From NCBI GenBank assembly GCA_964614065.1, contig CAZTJJ010000096.1, positions 1 through 6,495 on the forward strand: DNA of 6,495 nt, written 5' to 3'. Both the position numbers and the translations under genes were made by a program. This document shows, piece by piece, positions 1 to 5,708 of the stretch (positions within the stretch are counted from its first letter, which is position 1; every line of letters begins with the position of its first letter). The DNA comes from M55B111 sp964614065 (GTDB taxonomy: Bacteria; Bipolaricaulota; Bipolaricaulia; M55B111). Under the pieces are notes generated by a model. The model made no database searches and had not been told where the DNA came from. It was given only the letters and a program-made list of their open reading frames with translations.

Positions 1-867
1 TTGGCTATTTTTTTCGCTCTAGGGGCTGCTATCTCCTGGGCCTTGGCCCAAGTCTTTACCAAGACCGGGTTACAACGGATGGATCTAATCTCTTACGCTT
101 CCGTGAGGCCACTGTTCGCCTTACTATTCATCGTCCCTTACGGGTTGCTTACCTCGGGCTTCCATTACGCCAGCTTAAGTTTTATCGGAATTGCCCTTTT
201 AGCCGGAGTCATCGATTCATTCTTTGGTAGCTTGCTTTACTTTTATGCGATCAAGCATAGTTCTGCCCATGAAGCCGCTTCCCTGGCCAACACGGCTCCT
301 TTTTGGGGAGTGGTGACCGCCGTCCTTTTTCTCGGTGAGGAACCAAAACTAGTTGTATTTGTTGCCGCCTTTCTGGTCGTGTTAGGTGCATACTTTCTGG
401 TGACTCGCCGGGGGTCTACATCAACCGACCACTCGCTTTGGGGAACGCTACCAGCACTTGGAGCCGGCCTATTGTGGGGTATAGCGGAGACCGTTCCAGC
501 TAAATATTGTCTGAGCCAAGGTATGAGTCCTGTTTCCTATCAACTTATCATTGTATCTACCGCTGCCGTTTGCTGGAATCTCGTTGCTCTCTTTAGCAAG
601 GAACACCATTTCCACCTTCACTATCCTCTGCAGGACCTGGGGGTGGCAATGTTTACTGCTTTCACTGCCTTTTTCCTCGGCTGGATGCTCTGGCTTACCG
701 GTCTCGAGATGGCCCCGGCCAGTGTGCTTGCTCCGATTCGGGGTTCCATGACGTTATTCGCCTTTCTCTTCAGTATAGTACTCCTGCGCGAACGCCCAAC
801 TAGCCGATCAGCTGTAGGTGTATTGCTAACATTTGGTGGTGTATTTCTCGTATCGATTCTGGGGTAG
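1..867 (+). CDS. EamA/DMT-family multidrug/metabolite-type membrane transporter
   Basis: Predicted inner-membrane permease of the drug/metabolite transporter superfamily; substrate not predictable. The 288-residue product has about ten hydrophobic segments arranged as two EamA repeats, roughly residues 1-135 and 147-287, the usual size for the family. Each repeat ends in the same pattern: a helix, then a short loop with a conserved glutamate (LGEEP at 111-115; LRERPTS at 262-268), then a final Gly-rich helix (VLGAYFLV at 127-134; FGGVFLV at 278-284). This shows the internal duplication typical of the family. The reading frame opens with TTG at the first base of the window, so the ribosome binding site and any upstream start cannot be seen. 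The N-terminus (MAIFFALGAAISWALAQ) nevertheless looks like a genuine EamA beginning. It is convergent with the threonine synthase gene, 45 bp between stops; no functional link is implied. Confidence 0.9.
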   Translation: MAIFFALGAAISWALAQVFTKTGLQRMDLISYASVRPLFALLFIVPYGLLTSGFHYASLSFIGIALLAGVIDSFFGSLLYFYAIKHSSAHEAASLANTAPFWGVVTAVLFLGEEPKLVVFVAAFLVVLGAYFLVTRRGSTSTDHSLWGTLPALGAGLLWGIAETVPAKYCLSQGMSPVSYQLIIVSTAAVCWNLVALFSKEHHFHLHYPLQDLGVAMFTAFTAFFLGWMLWLTGLEMAPASVLAPIRGSMTLFAFLFSIVLLRERPTSRSAVGVLLTFGGVFLVSILG

Positions 868-912
868 TAACTGTATACTTTGGCCAATGGTCAACGTCCG
901 CGGGATTTTTTG

Positions 913-2133
913 TCACCCACTACCGCCTACAAATTCATGGAAGACTTTTTCCAAAGAAGGTAAATCGGTCTCGTTTGGTGCGGGGAAATCGTGTTCTTTG
1001 AGCACCTCGATATCTTTTAAGCCGTTTCCTGTAATGATTGCAACAATGCTACTACTGGACTCGATACTTCCACCGTCAATTAACTTTTGAACACCGGCCA
1101 CAGTAGCAGCACTGGCGGGTTGACAAAATATGCCTTCCTTTCGCGCAACTGATCTCTGGGCCTGCAAAATTTCATCATCACTGACCGTCAAAGCAAAACC
1201 ATTTCCCGATCTAAGTTCCCTGAGCACCCTGTTGCCACTTGATGGATAAGGATTACTAATAGCGTGAGCCAAGGTGTCCGTAGAAGACAAATGATCTATT
1301 TCTTTGTCGTCGCGATTAAAAGCACTTACGATTGGCGCTGCTTCCTCGGCTTGAACCCCTATAACCTGGGGCATGTCAGGAATTAACCCCAAGTTTACCA
1401 TTTCTCGTAAGCCCTTCAAAATAGCGGAAAAATTTCCCCCACTGCTAACCGGCACTGCAATGTAATCGGGTGGATTGAAATCGAGCTGCTCACATATTTC
1501 GTAGGCTATAGTTTTTTGCCCTTCAATTCGGAAAGGGGTATCACCATAGCTAAAATGAACTGTTGATTTTTCGGCTAGTTCCTGACAACGGTACACAAGG
1601 TCGGCATAATCCCCGCTAACCTTTAAAAGATTTGGTCCATAAACGATAATCGGCAGCACTTTTTCTCTGGTGATCTCTGACTTTACGAAGATAAAACAGT
1701 CCAAATTTGCATGTGCCGAGTATGCACCCACCGAAGCGGCCATATTGCCCGTAGAAACGGTAGCTATTCCGGGTTTCCCTAGTGCTAAAGCACGTTGAAT
1801 CTCAACGGAGGTACCCCGGTCTTTGAACGAACCGGTGGGATTCACGGACTCGTTCTTTAGATACAACCGATCAATACCCAGGTCTATGCTCAGCTGCTTC
1901 GCCTTAACCAGCGGAGTCCCCCCCTCTCCCAAATAAAGATCGGGGGCCGGATTTTCCAGGGGCAACACGCGCCGATATTTGGTCAATAGCGGTTGATCCG
2001 CAGTCAAATCACTTCTTGCCAGAGACAAATCATCATGAACTATTTCCAGAGGCTCATTACATTTTTTACAACGCTGAAGTTGGCTGGAAACAGAGTAGGT
2101 TTCCGAACAGTTAGTACATCTCAGTGTTGCCAT
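913..2133 (-). CDS. thrC: Threonine synthase, PLP-dependent, with N-terminal zinc ribbon
   Basis: Catalyses the last step of threonine synthesis in the cytoplasm, O-phospho-L-homoserine + water to L-threonine + phosphate. The 406-residue length suits the short-form (class II-type, archaeal/Firmicutes-like) enzyme. Visible elements in order: a Cys4 zinc ribbon (C6, C9, C22, C25); the PLP-lysine motif NPTGSFKDRG at 98-107 with K104 as Schiff-base lysine; STGNMAAS at 127-134; the Ser/Gly-rich cofactor phosphate loop SSGGN at 230-234; EGIFCQPASAA at 333-343; and TGNGLKD at 368-374. The family usually has Glu rather than Gln in the EGIFxEPASAA stretch, a mild deviation. The start is ATG next to a perfect AGGAGG, and the zinc ribbon begins five residues later. 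No hom or thrB lies in the window. A threonine-synthase paralogue such as cysteate synthase is possible in principle, but nothing here favours it. Confidence 0.94.
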   Translation of the reverse strand: MATLRCTNCSETYSVSSQLQRCKKCNEPLEIVHDDLSLARSDLTADQPLLTKYRRVLPLENPAPDLYLGEGGTPLVKAKQLSIDLGIDRLYLKNESVNPTGSFKDRGTSVEIQRALALGKPGIATVSTGNMAASVGAYSAHANLDCFIFVKSEITREKVLPIIVYGPNLLKVSGDYADLVYRCQELAEKSTVHFSYGDTPFRIEGQKTIAYEICEQLDFNPPDYIAVPVSSGGNFSAILKGLREMVNLGLIPDMPQVIGVQAEEAAPIVSAFNRDDKEIDHLSSTDTLAHAISNPYPSSGNRVLRELRSGNGFALTVSDDEILQAQRSVARKEGIFCQPASAATVAGVQKLIDGGSIESSSSIVAIITGNGLKDIEVLKEHDFPAPNETDLPSLEKVFHEFVGGSG

Positions 2134-2136
2134 ATT

Positions 2137-2142
2137 CCTCCT
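2137..2142 (-). promoter_or_regulatory. Ribosome binding site of threonine synthase
   Basis: On the minus strand this reads AGGAGG followed by AAT and the ATG. The match to the anti-Shine-Dalgarno sequence is perfect, but the spacing of 3 nt is short. No better-placed alternative start codon exists nearby that would keep the first zinc-ribbon cysteines, so the ATG is retained. Confidence 0.8.
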
Positions 2143-2228
2143 GTATCTTCATAAAAGAACGAAACATAAAAAAACAATATCTATACACGGGCACGCAGGG
2201 GCCAAAAAATGCTAGAATACTGATTGCC

Positions 2229-2244
2229 CAAGTATAGATACTTG
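2229..2244. promoter_or_regulatory. Perfect palindrome, candidate operator
   Basis: CAAGTAT-AG-ATACTTG: two perfect 7-bp arms around a 2-bp centre. The tiny spacer makes an RNA hairpin unlikely and fits a site for a dimeric DNA-binding protein. It lies about 96 bp upstream of the threonine synthase start and about 230 bp upstream of the reductase start, so threonine synthase is the likelier target. The cognate regulator is not in this window as far as can be told. Confidence 0.45.
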
Positions 2245-2435
2245 AAGCAGTCAATAACCCCACAACAAACTATGGGGATGAAGGGCTTCCTCGGCAAGCG
2301 ATTCTCACAAAAACCACAAACTGTTACTCCCGTAGGAAATTCCCATTATTGAAAACTGGACCAACTACCGGTTGCAAAATCAACCACTCGATTAACTTAA
2401 ATCAACAGCAACGGGTCAAATTTGCTCAATTTTAG

Positions 2436-2441
2436 TATAAT
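2436..2441 (+). promoter_or_regulatory. Probable sigma-A -10 element of the aldo/keto reductase promoter
   Basis: A consensus TATAAT hexamer, 36 nt before the start codon, would place the transcript start near 2448. The -35 position holds only a weak match (GGTCAA at 2414-2419, 16-bp spacer). There is no TG extension. Confidence 0.6.
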
Positions 2442-2463
2442 GTAAAAAGTCAAGATACAAAAC

Positions 2464-2470
2464 AGAGGTG
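2464..2470 (+). promoter_or_regulatory. Ribosome binding site deciding a TTG start
   Basis: AGAGGTG lies 7 nt before the TTG at 2478. The next ATG in frame would cut into the first beta strand of the aldo/keto reductase, so this site supports the TTG start. The same AGAGGTG sequence precedes the secreted-protein gene at 5709. Confidence 0.75.
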
Positions 2471-2477
2471 AATACAA

Positions 2478-3311
2478 TTGTCACAGATTCCTAAAGTAAA
2501 CCTGAAAACTGGGGGAGAAATGCCGGCTATCGGCTTTGGCACATGGGATTTAGGCGATAAGACGGAAGTTTCTGTCAAAAACGCATTAGATGCCGGGTAT
2601 ACACATATAGATACTGCCGAAGGATATGGTAACGAAAAGCAAATTGGTAAAGTGCTTAAAGACTACAATAGAGAAGACTTATTTATCACTTCCAAGGTCC
2701 TTCCTTCAAATCTGAACTACGGCAACGTCTTAAAAGCCTGTGATAGATCGCTGAGAAAGCTAGACACCTCGTATCTAGATTTATACTTAATTCACTGGCC
2801 CAATCTGGCCATCTCTCTTAGAGAAACCCTCCACGCATTCAACAAACTATACAAGTTGAAAAAGGTAAAAAACATTGGGGTCAGTAACTTTAGCCCTTAT
2901 GAGTTGAGTATCGCCCTTAAAATAACGGAAGTGCCAATCTCTGTAAACCAGGTACAATTTCATCCATGGTATCACGACGAGAAGCTTTTAACCTACTGTG
3001 AAGAAAACGACCTACACCTGGCCGCGGCCGCTCCCTTTTCACGGACCGCAGTGTTTGAAGATCCTTTGATCAATAAACTATGTGAAAAGTACGACAAGTC
3101 TCCTGCCCAAATAGTGCTAAGATGGGATATGCAAAAGGAAGTAGTCGCACTTCCCAGATCAAGTTCAAAGGACCATATAGAAGAAAACCTTGATATATTT
3201 GACTTCCAACTGGAACCTTCTGAAATGAAAAAGATAACTAATATACCCAAAGAAGAGGGTTGTGACTACGAGATAGATCTTGACGATGAGGTATTTGGAA
3301 TTCCTTCTTGA
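2478..3311 (+). CDS. Aldo/keto reductase, NAD(P)H-dependent
   Basis: Cytoplasmic oxidoreductase that would reduce aldehydes or ketones (or oxidise alcohols) with a nicotinamide cofactor; substrate unknown. The 277-residue single-domain (beta/alpha)8 barrel is of usual size for the bacterial 2,5-diketogluconate/methylglyoxal reductase-like group. Family marks: GFGTWDL at 19-25; the catalytic tetrad D45 (HIDTAEGYGNE), Y50, K73 (TSK) and H106 (LIHWP); VSNFS at 135-139; VNQVQFHPW at 156-164; and the C-terminal cofactor segment ALPRSSSKDHIEEN at 224-237. In that segment most NADPH-specific members have IPKS and an Arg about six residues on; here these are LPRS and His, so cofactor preference may differ. 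It starts at TTG with a good ribosome binding site and has its own promoter. It ends 172 bp before the response regulator gene, which has a separate promoter, so it is probably a single-gene unit. Confidence 0.93.
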   Translation: MSQIPKVNLKTGGEMPAIGFGTWDLGDKTEVSVKNALDAGYTHIDTAEGYGNEKQIGKVLKDYNREDLFITSKVLPSNLNYGNVLKACDRSLRKLDTSYLDLYLIHWPNLAISLRETLHAFNKLYKLKKVKNIGVSNFSPYELSIALKITEVPISVNQVQFHPWYHDEKLLTYCEENDLHLAAAAPFSRTAVFEDPLINKLCEKYDKSPAQIVLRWDMQKEVVALPRSSSKDHIEENLDIFDFQLEPSEMKKITNIPKEEGCDYEIDLDDEVFGIPS

Positions 3312-3342
3312 AAAAAGGCGTTGATCTCTGCTGCTGAGAAAA

Positions 3343-3386
3343 CAATCCACACAAAATATCTACGTCTCCTACACGGATTCTCCATA
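3343..3386 (+). promoter_or_regulatory. Putative response-regulator binding array upstream of the two-component operon
   Basis: Begins with CAATCCACACA (3343-3353), which differs by one base from the two perfect repeats upstream of the secreted-protein gene at 5618-5639. Further units follow at 11-bp steps but are degenerate: AAATATCTACG (3354-3364), TCTCCTACACG (3365-3375) and GATTCTCCATA (3376-3386). The ACAC core recurs in phase at 3349 and 3371. The first ACACA begins 47 bp before the -10 at 3396, exactly as in the other promoter. OmpR/PhoB-family regulators commonly bind such one-turn direct repeats, so autoregulation is inferred. Confidence 0.5.
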
Positions 3387-3395
3387 TTCGTGCGG

Positions 3396-3401
3396 TATAG
3401 T
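3396..3401 (+). promoter_or_regulatory. Probable -10 of the two-component operon promoter
   Basis: TATAGT, with no recognisable -35 about 17 bp upstream, as expected for an activator-dependent promoter. The transcript would start near 3408 and have a leader of about 76 nt. It is supported mainly by the matching geometry with the promoter at 5671. Confidence 0.45.
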
Positions 3402-3420
3402 TATGTCACATTATCGCAAA

Positions 3421-3448
3421 CGGTCCCCGGGAGGTGCATGGGGAACCG
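3421..3448 (+). other. Hairpin in the response-regulator leader with a Shine-Dalgarno-like loop
   Basis: CGGTCCCC (3421-3428) can pair with GGGG-A-ACCG (3440-3448), eight base pairs with one bulged A, leaving an 11-nt loop that contains GGGAGGTG. No T-run follows, so this is not a standard terminator. The loop sequence resembles a strong ribosome binding site, but the only following ATG (3438) is 1 nt away and would encode just 12 residues, stopping at the TAG 3474-3476. A role in mRNA stability or translation control is possible but unproven. Confidence 0.4.
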
Positions 3449-3483
3449 CCGATTCACAAACATATTGAAAGCCTAGGAAAAAT

Positions 3484-4173
3484 ATGAAGAAAATACTTGT
3501 AATAGAGGATGAAGCAAGGATTGTCCGATTGATCCGGGATTACCTCGATAACGAAGGTTATCGAGTCATTGATGCTCGAGATGGGGAAGAAGGTTTGGTA
3601 GCTTTCCAGCGTCAGGAACCGGCTCTCATCATTCTGGATCTTATGTTGCCTAAAAAGGATGGCTTAGAAGTCGCAAAAGAGGTTAGAAAAGAATCGAATG
3701 TCCCTATAATAATGCTTACGGCAAAGACGGAAGAGATAGATAAGGTTACGGGATTGGAAATCGGCGCTGATGACTACGTGACCAAGCCGTTTAGCCTGCG
3801 GGAACTGGCTGCCCGGATCAAGGCAATCCTAAGGCGCTCAGAGGGCGGGCCCGGAAGACAGGATTTGATCAACCAGGGCAAGTTATCAATCAACACCGAG
3901 ACCCATCAGGTAAAACTAGAAGGCAAAGAGATCGATTTGACTCCGACGGAATTCGACTTACTTGTCGTCATGGCCCGACGACCAGGACGAGTATTTACCA
4001 GAAAGACCTTGCTCAAGGAAATCGGCCATTTTCCCGGCGAAGGGGTTAAACGAAAAATTGATACTCATGTTAAGAACCTGAGAAAAAAACTGTCCGATCC
4101 TGACGATCATCCCCGGTTTATCGAAACTGTTCACGGGGTAGGCTATCGCTTCCGAAAAGTCAACGACGAATAA
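3484..4173 (+). CDS. OmpR-family response regulator (BaeR-like)
   Basis: Cytoplasmic DNA-binding transcription factor controlled by phosphorylation from the kinase encoded next. Residues 1-120 form the receiver domain: acidic pair E8/D9 with E10, phosphoacceptor D52 (ILDLMLPKKDG), switch T79 (MLTAK) and K101 (TKPFS). Residues about 130-227 form the winged-helix domain, with the PTEFDLL segment near 153-159, a recognition-helix region running into THVKNLRKKL, and the closing HGVGYRF hairpin. The 229-residue length is standard. The start ATG is preceded by a modest TAGGA site, and the MKKILVIEDE N-terminus is canonical. It is the first gene of a two-gene operon. An 11-bp repeat array upstream, matched before the secreted-protein gene at 5709, suggests that it activates both its own operon and that gene. 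All activity residues are intact. Confidence 0.97.
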   Translation: MKKILVIEDEARIVRLIRDYLDNEGYRVIDARDGEEGLVAFQRQEPALIILDLMLPKKDGLEVAKEVRKESNVPIIMLTAKTEEIDKVTGLEIGADDYVTKPFSLRELAARIKAILRRSEGGPGRQDLINQGKLSINTETHQVKLEGKEIDLTPTEFDLLVVMARRPGRVFTRKTLLKEIGHFPGEGVKRKIDTHVKNLRKKLSDPDDHPRFIETVHGVGYRFRKVNDE

Positions 4174-4176
4174 ACC

Positions 4177-5562
4177 ATGAAAAAGTTATTGAGTTCCTTT
4201 CGCTTTAAGTTGGTACTCTCCTTGTTTTTAATCGTAATCGTTATCTTGAGTTCTTTGTATTACGTGGTCAACCGAACAACCCAGAGCGAATTCCGGGATT
4301 ACGTGGTCCGTGGCCGTAGCAGCCAGCTAAAAGGAATCAAAGAAATCTTAATAAGCTACTATCGAGAAAATGGATCCTGGGAGGGAATAGATTCTTTATT
4401 CAAAGATATCTCCCAGTTCGGGACAAACGGACGGGGCCCCAGAAACACCGGTAACTATCCAGGTGGAGGAGCTCAAAATGTAGTCTTCGTTGATCCCAAC
4501 GGCCGAGCTATCGCCGCCTACGACAAAGAAATGGTGGGAAAAGAAATATCGGCTGACCTCCTCTCTCAAGGAGTAGATCTTGAGACCGATGGAAGAAAAA
4601 TAGGTACTTTGCTTGCCGGTCCTTTGCTCTCCACTAAACTAGATCAGTCAGAAAGACAATTTCTTGAAGCGGTAAACCGCAAAATAATCTTCGCTGGAGC
4701 TATAGGTTTGGCTGCAGCTTTACTGCTTGGTTGCTTACTCGTCAGACAGCTTACTCGCCCTTTAAACAAACTTACTGCTGCCACCAGTAAGGTGGCCAGG
4801 GGAGAACTCGATCACAGAATTTCTCTCCGATCAGATGACGAGCTGGGCGAACTGGCTGAATTGTTTAATCGAATGACCAGAAATCTCCAGGAATCCGAGG
4901 AGAGTCGACGCCGGATGATTGGAGATATTGCCCACGAACTTAGGACGCCGCTTACGGTCTTGAGCGGAGAGATCGAGGCAATTCGTGAGGGCGTTTACGA
5001 GCCAACAGACCAGAAACTGAAGGAGATTCAGGAAGATATCAACTTGCTCAACCGACTGATCGAGGACCTGCGGGAGCTGACGCTCGCTGAAGCGGGAGAA
5101 CTCAAGCTTGACAAGGGTTCGGTGAATCTTATTCACCTTATAAAAAGAATTTCGGGAAAGCTAGCTGAACTCGGGGCGGAATCCGGAGTAAAACTAAAGA
5201 CGAACCTACCAGAAACCCTCCAGGAGGTTCACATCGACGCAAACAGAATATCGCAGGTCATCAATAACCTTGTTAAGAACGCCTTCCGACATACTAAAGA
5301 GGGGATGGTCCAGATAAACCTTGAAGAACGCCCGGAGGAACTCGTAGTGGAGGTTTCTGATACCGGTGAAGGAATCCCAAGTGACAAGCTTAATCACGTT
5401 TTTGATCGCTTTTATCGGGCGGACAGCTCCCGCTCTGCTGACGGTGGTTCTGGGTTGGGGTTGTCAATAGCTAAGGAGCTCGTCGAAGCTCACGGAGGCG
5501 AGATCTGGATCGACTCCGAGCAGGGAAAAGGAACTACGGTCGGTTTTTCACTGCCAAAATAA
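4177..5562 (+). CDS. Membrane sensor histidine kinase (BaeS-like)
   Basis: Autophosphorylating sensor that passes phosphate to the response regulator encoded 3 bp upstream. Order of parts: membrane helix about 11-31; extracytoplasmic sensor region about 32-168, with a Gly/Asn-rich loop (81-99) then VVFVDPNGRAIAA (102-114), a small PAS/Cache-like strand pattern; second membrane helix about 170-189; HAMP about 190-242; DHp domain with phosphoacceptor H253 in DIAHELRTPL; and an HATPase domain with N364/N368 (NNLVKNA), DTGEGI (395-400), the FDRFYR F-box (409-414) and GSGLGLSIAK (424-433). At 461 residues it is of normal length with all kinase boxes intact. No clear ribosome binding site precedes the ATG, so translation is probably coupled to the preceding gene. 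DIAHELRTPLTVLSGEIEAI closely follows the BaeS style. The signal sensed cannot be read; envelope stress is an inference from the family. Confidence 0.97.
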   Translation: MKKLLSSFRFKLVLSLFLIVIVILSSLYYVVNRTTQSEFRDYVVRGRSSQLKGIKEILISYYRENGSWEGIDSLFKDISQFGTNGRGPRNTGNYPGGGAQNVVFVDPNGRAIAAYDKEMVGKEISADLLSQGVDLETDGRKIGTLLAGPLLSTKLDQSERQFLEAVNRKIIFAGAIGLAAALLLGCLLVRQLTRPLNKLTAATSKVARGELDHRISLRSDDELGELAELFNRMTRNLQESEESRRRMIGDIAHELRTPLTVLSGEIEAIREGVYEPTDQKLKEIQEDINLLNRLIEDLRELTLAEAGELKLDKGSVNLIHLIKRISGKLAELGAESGVKLKTNLPETLQEVHIDANRISQVINNLVKNAFRHTKEGMVQINLEERPEELVVEVSDTGEGIPSDKLNHVFDRFYRADSSRSADGGSGLGLSIAKELVEAHGGEIWIDSEQGKGTTVGFSLPK

Positions 5563-5574
5563 AAAATATTTTGG
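5554..5574 (+). terminator. AT-rich hairpin at the end of the kinase gene, weak terminator candidate
   Basis: CCAAAATA and TATTTTGG form a perfect 8-bp stem around a five-A loop and overlap the kinase stop codon. Only two G-C pairs support it and no proper T-run follows (GGTTAACTC), so it may slow or protect transcript ends rather than stop transcription fully. Some read-through into the next gene is plausible. Confidence 0.35.
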
Positions 5575-5617
5575 TTAACTCATTTATGCAATCCATATTC
5601 AATTAGCGGTAAATACT

Positions 5618-5661
5618 CAAACCACACACAAACCACACAAATATTACACCGCTCTAACACA
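5618..5661 (+). promoter_or_regulatory. Tandem 11-bp direct repeats, putative response-regulator operator
   Basis: Two perfect copies of CAAACCACACA lie head to tail (5618-5628, 5629-5639). Two decayed units follow in the same phase, AATATTACACC (5640-5650) and GCTCTAACACA (5651-5661), so the ACAC core starts at 5624, 5635, 5646 and 5657, always 11 bp apart. The last units cover the -35 position, which has no match to TTGACA (ACCGCT at 5648-5653). One-turn direct repeats covering a poor -35 fit activation by an OmpR/PhoB-type regulator, and one is encoded just upstream. A near-identical unit precedes that regulator's own gene. Confidence 0.6.
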
Positions 5662-5670
5662 TCTGAGGGA

Positions 5671-5676
5671 TATACT
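5671..5676 (+). promoter_or_regulatory. Probable -10 of the secreted-protein gene promoter
   Basis: TATACT, expected transcript start near 5683, giving a leader of about 26 nt. It lies 47 bp after the start of the first ACACA core, the same spacing as in the two-component operon promoter. Confidence 0.6.
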
Positions 5677-5693
5677 ATTGGCGAATTCAAACA

Positions 5694-5700
5694 AGAGGTG
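5694..5700 (+). promoter_or_regulatory. Ribosome binding site of the secreted-protein gene
   Basis: AGAGGTG, 8 nt before the ATG at 5709. It is a strong, well-spaced site that fixes the start. Confidence 0.8.
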
Positions 5701-5708
5701 AAACAAAA

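Larger units (their letters stand above)
2134..2477. other. Divergent intergenic region between threonine synthase and aldo/keto reductase
   Basis: This 344-base AT-rich stretch has no convincing ORF and carries the control regions of two divergent genes. Seen in it: the threonine synthase ribosome binding site at its left end; a 16-bp perfect palindrome at 2229-2244; a short inverted repeat CCCCA/TGGGG at 2258-2277 with a 10-nt loop; another, GGTTG/CAACC, at 2370-2385; and the -10 and ribosome binding site of the reductase at its right end. No T-box (AGGGTGG-type) sequence was found on the minus strand. For the synthase promoter, the best minus-strand -10 guess is TATAGA (complement of 2180-2185), with only a poor -35, so it is not called. 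Confidence 0.6.

Noticed and set aside
621..887. Open frames on the minus strand and in other plus frames over the transporter gene
   Set aside because: They overlap a well-supported ten-helix transporter, have no ribosome binding sites and resemble no protein; they are shadow frames.
880..911. Possible terminator between the convergent transporter and threonine synthase genes
   Set aside because: The stem TTGGCC/GGTCAA has six pairs including a G-T, with a 3-nt loop, and the six-T run starts 11 nt after the stem. This is not a standard terminator geometry.
2258..2277. CCCCA/TGGGG hairpin as a threonine-responsive attenuator or riboswitch
   Set aside because: Only five base pairs with a 10-nt loop, no T-run, no leader peptide rich in Thr codons and no T-box sequence.
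2310..2320. AAAACCACAAA, resembling the CAAACCACACA operator unit
   Set aside because: It matches 9 of 11 bases, but there are no in-phase neighbours and no -10 hexamer at the 47-bp distance seen in the other two promoters; A/C-rich coincidence is likely.
5618..5639. The two CAAACCACACA copies as a minimal CRISPR or transposon repeat
   Set aside because: The units are contiguous 11-mers without spacers, terminal inverted repeats or nearby transposase or cas genes, and they sit at promoter distance from a -10.
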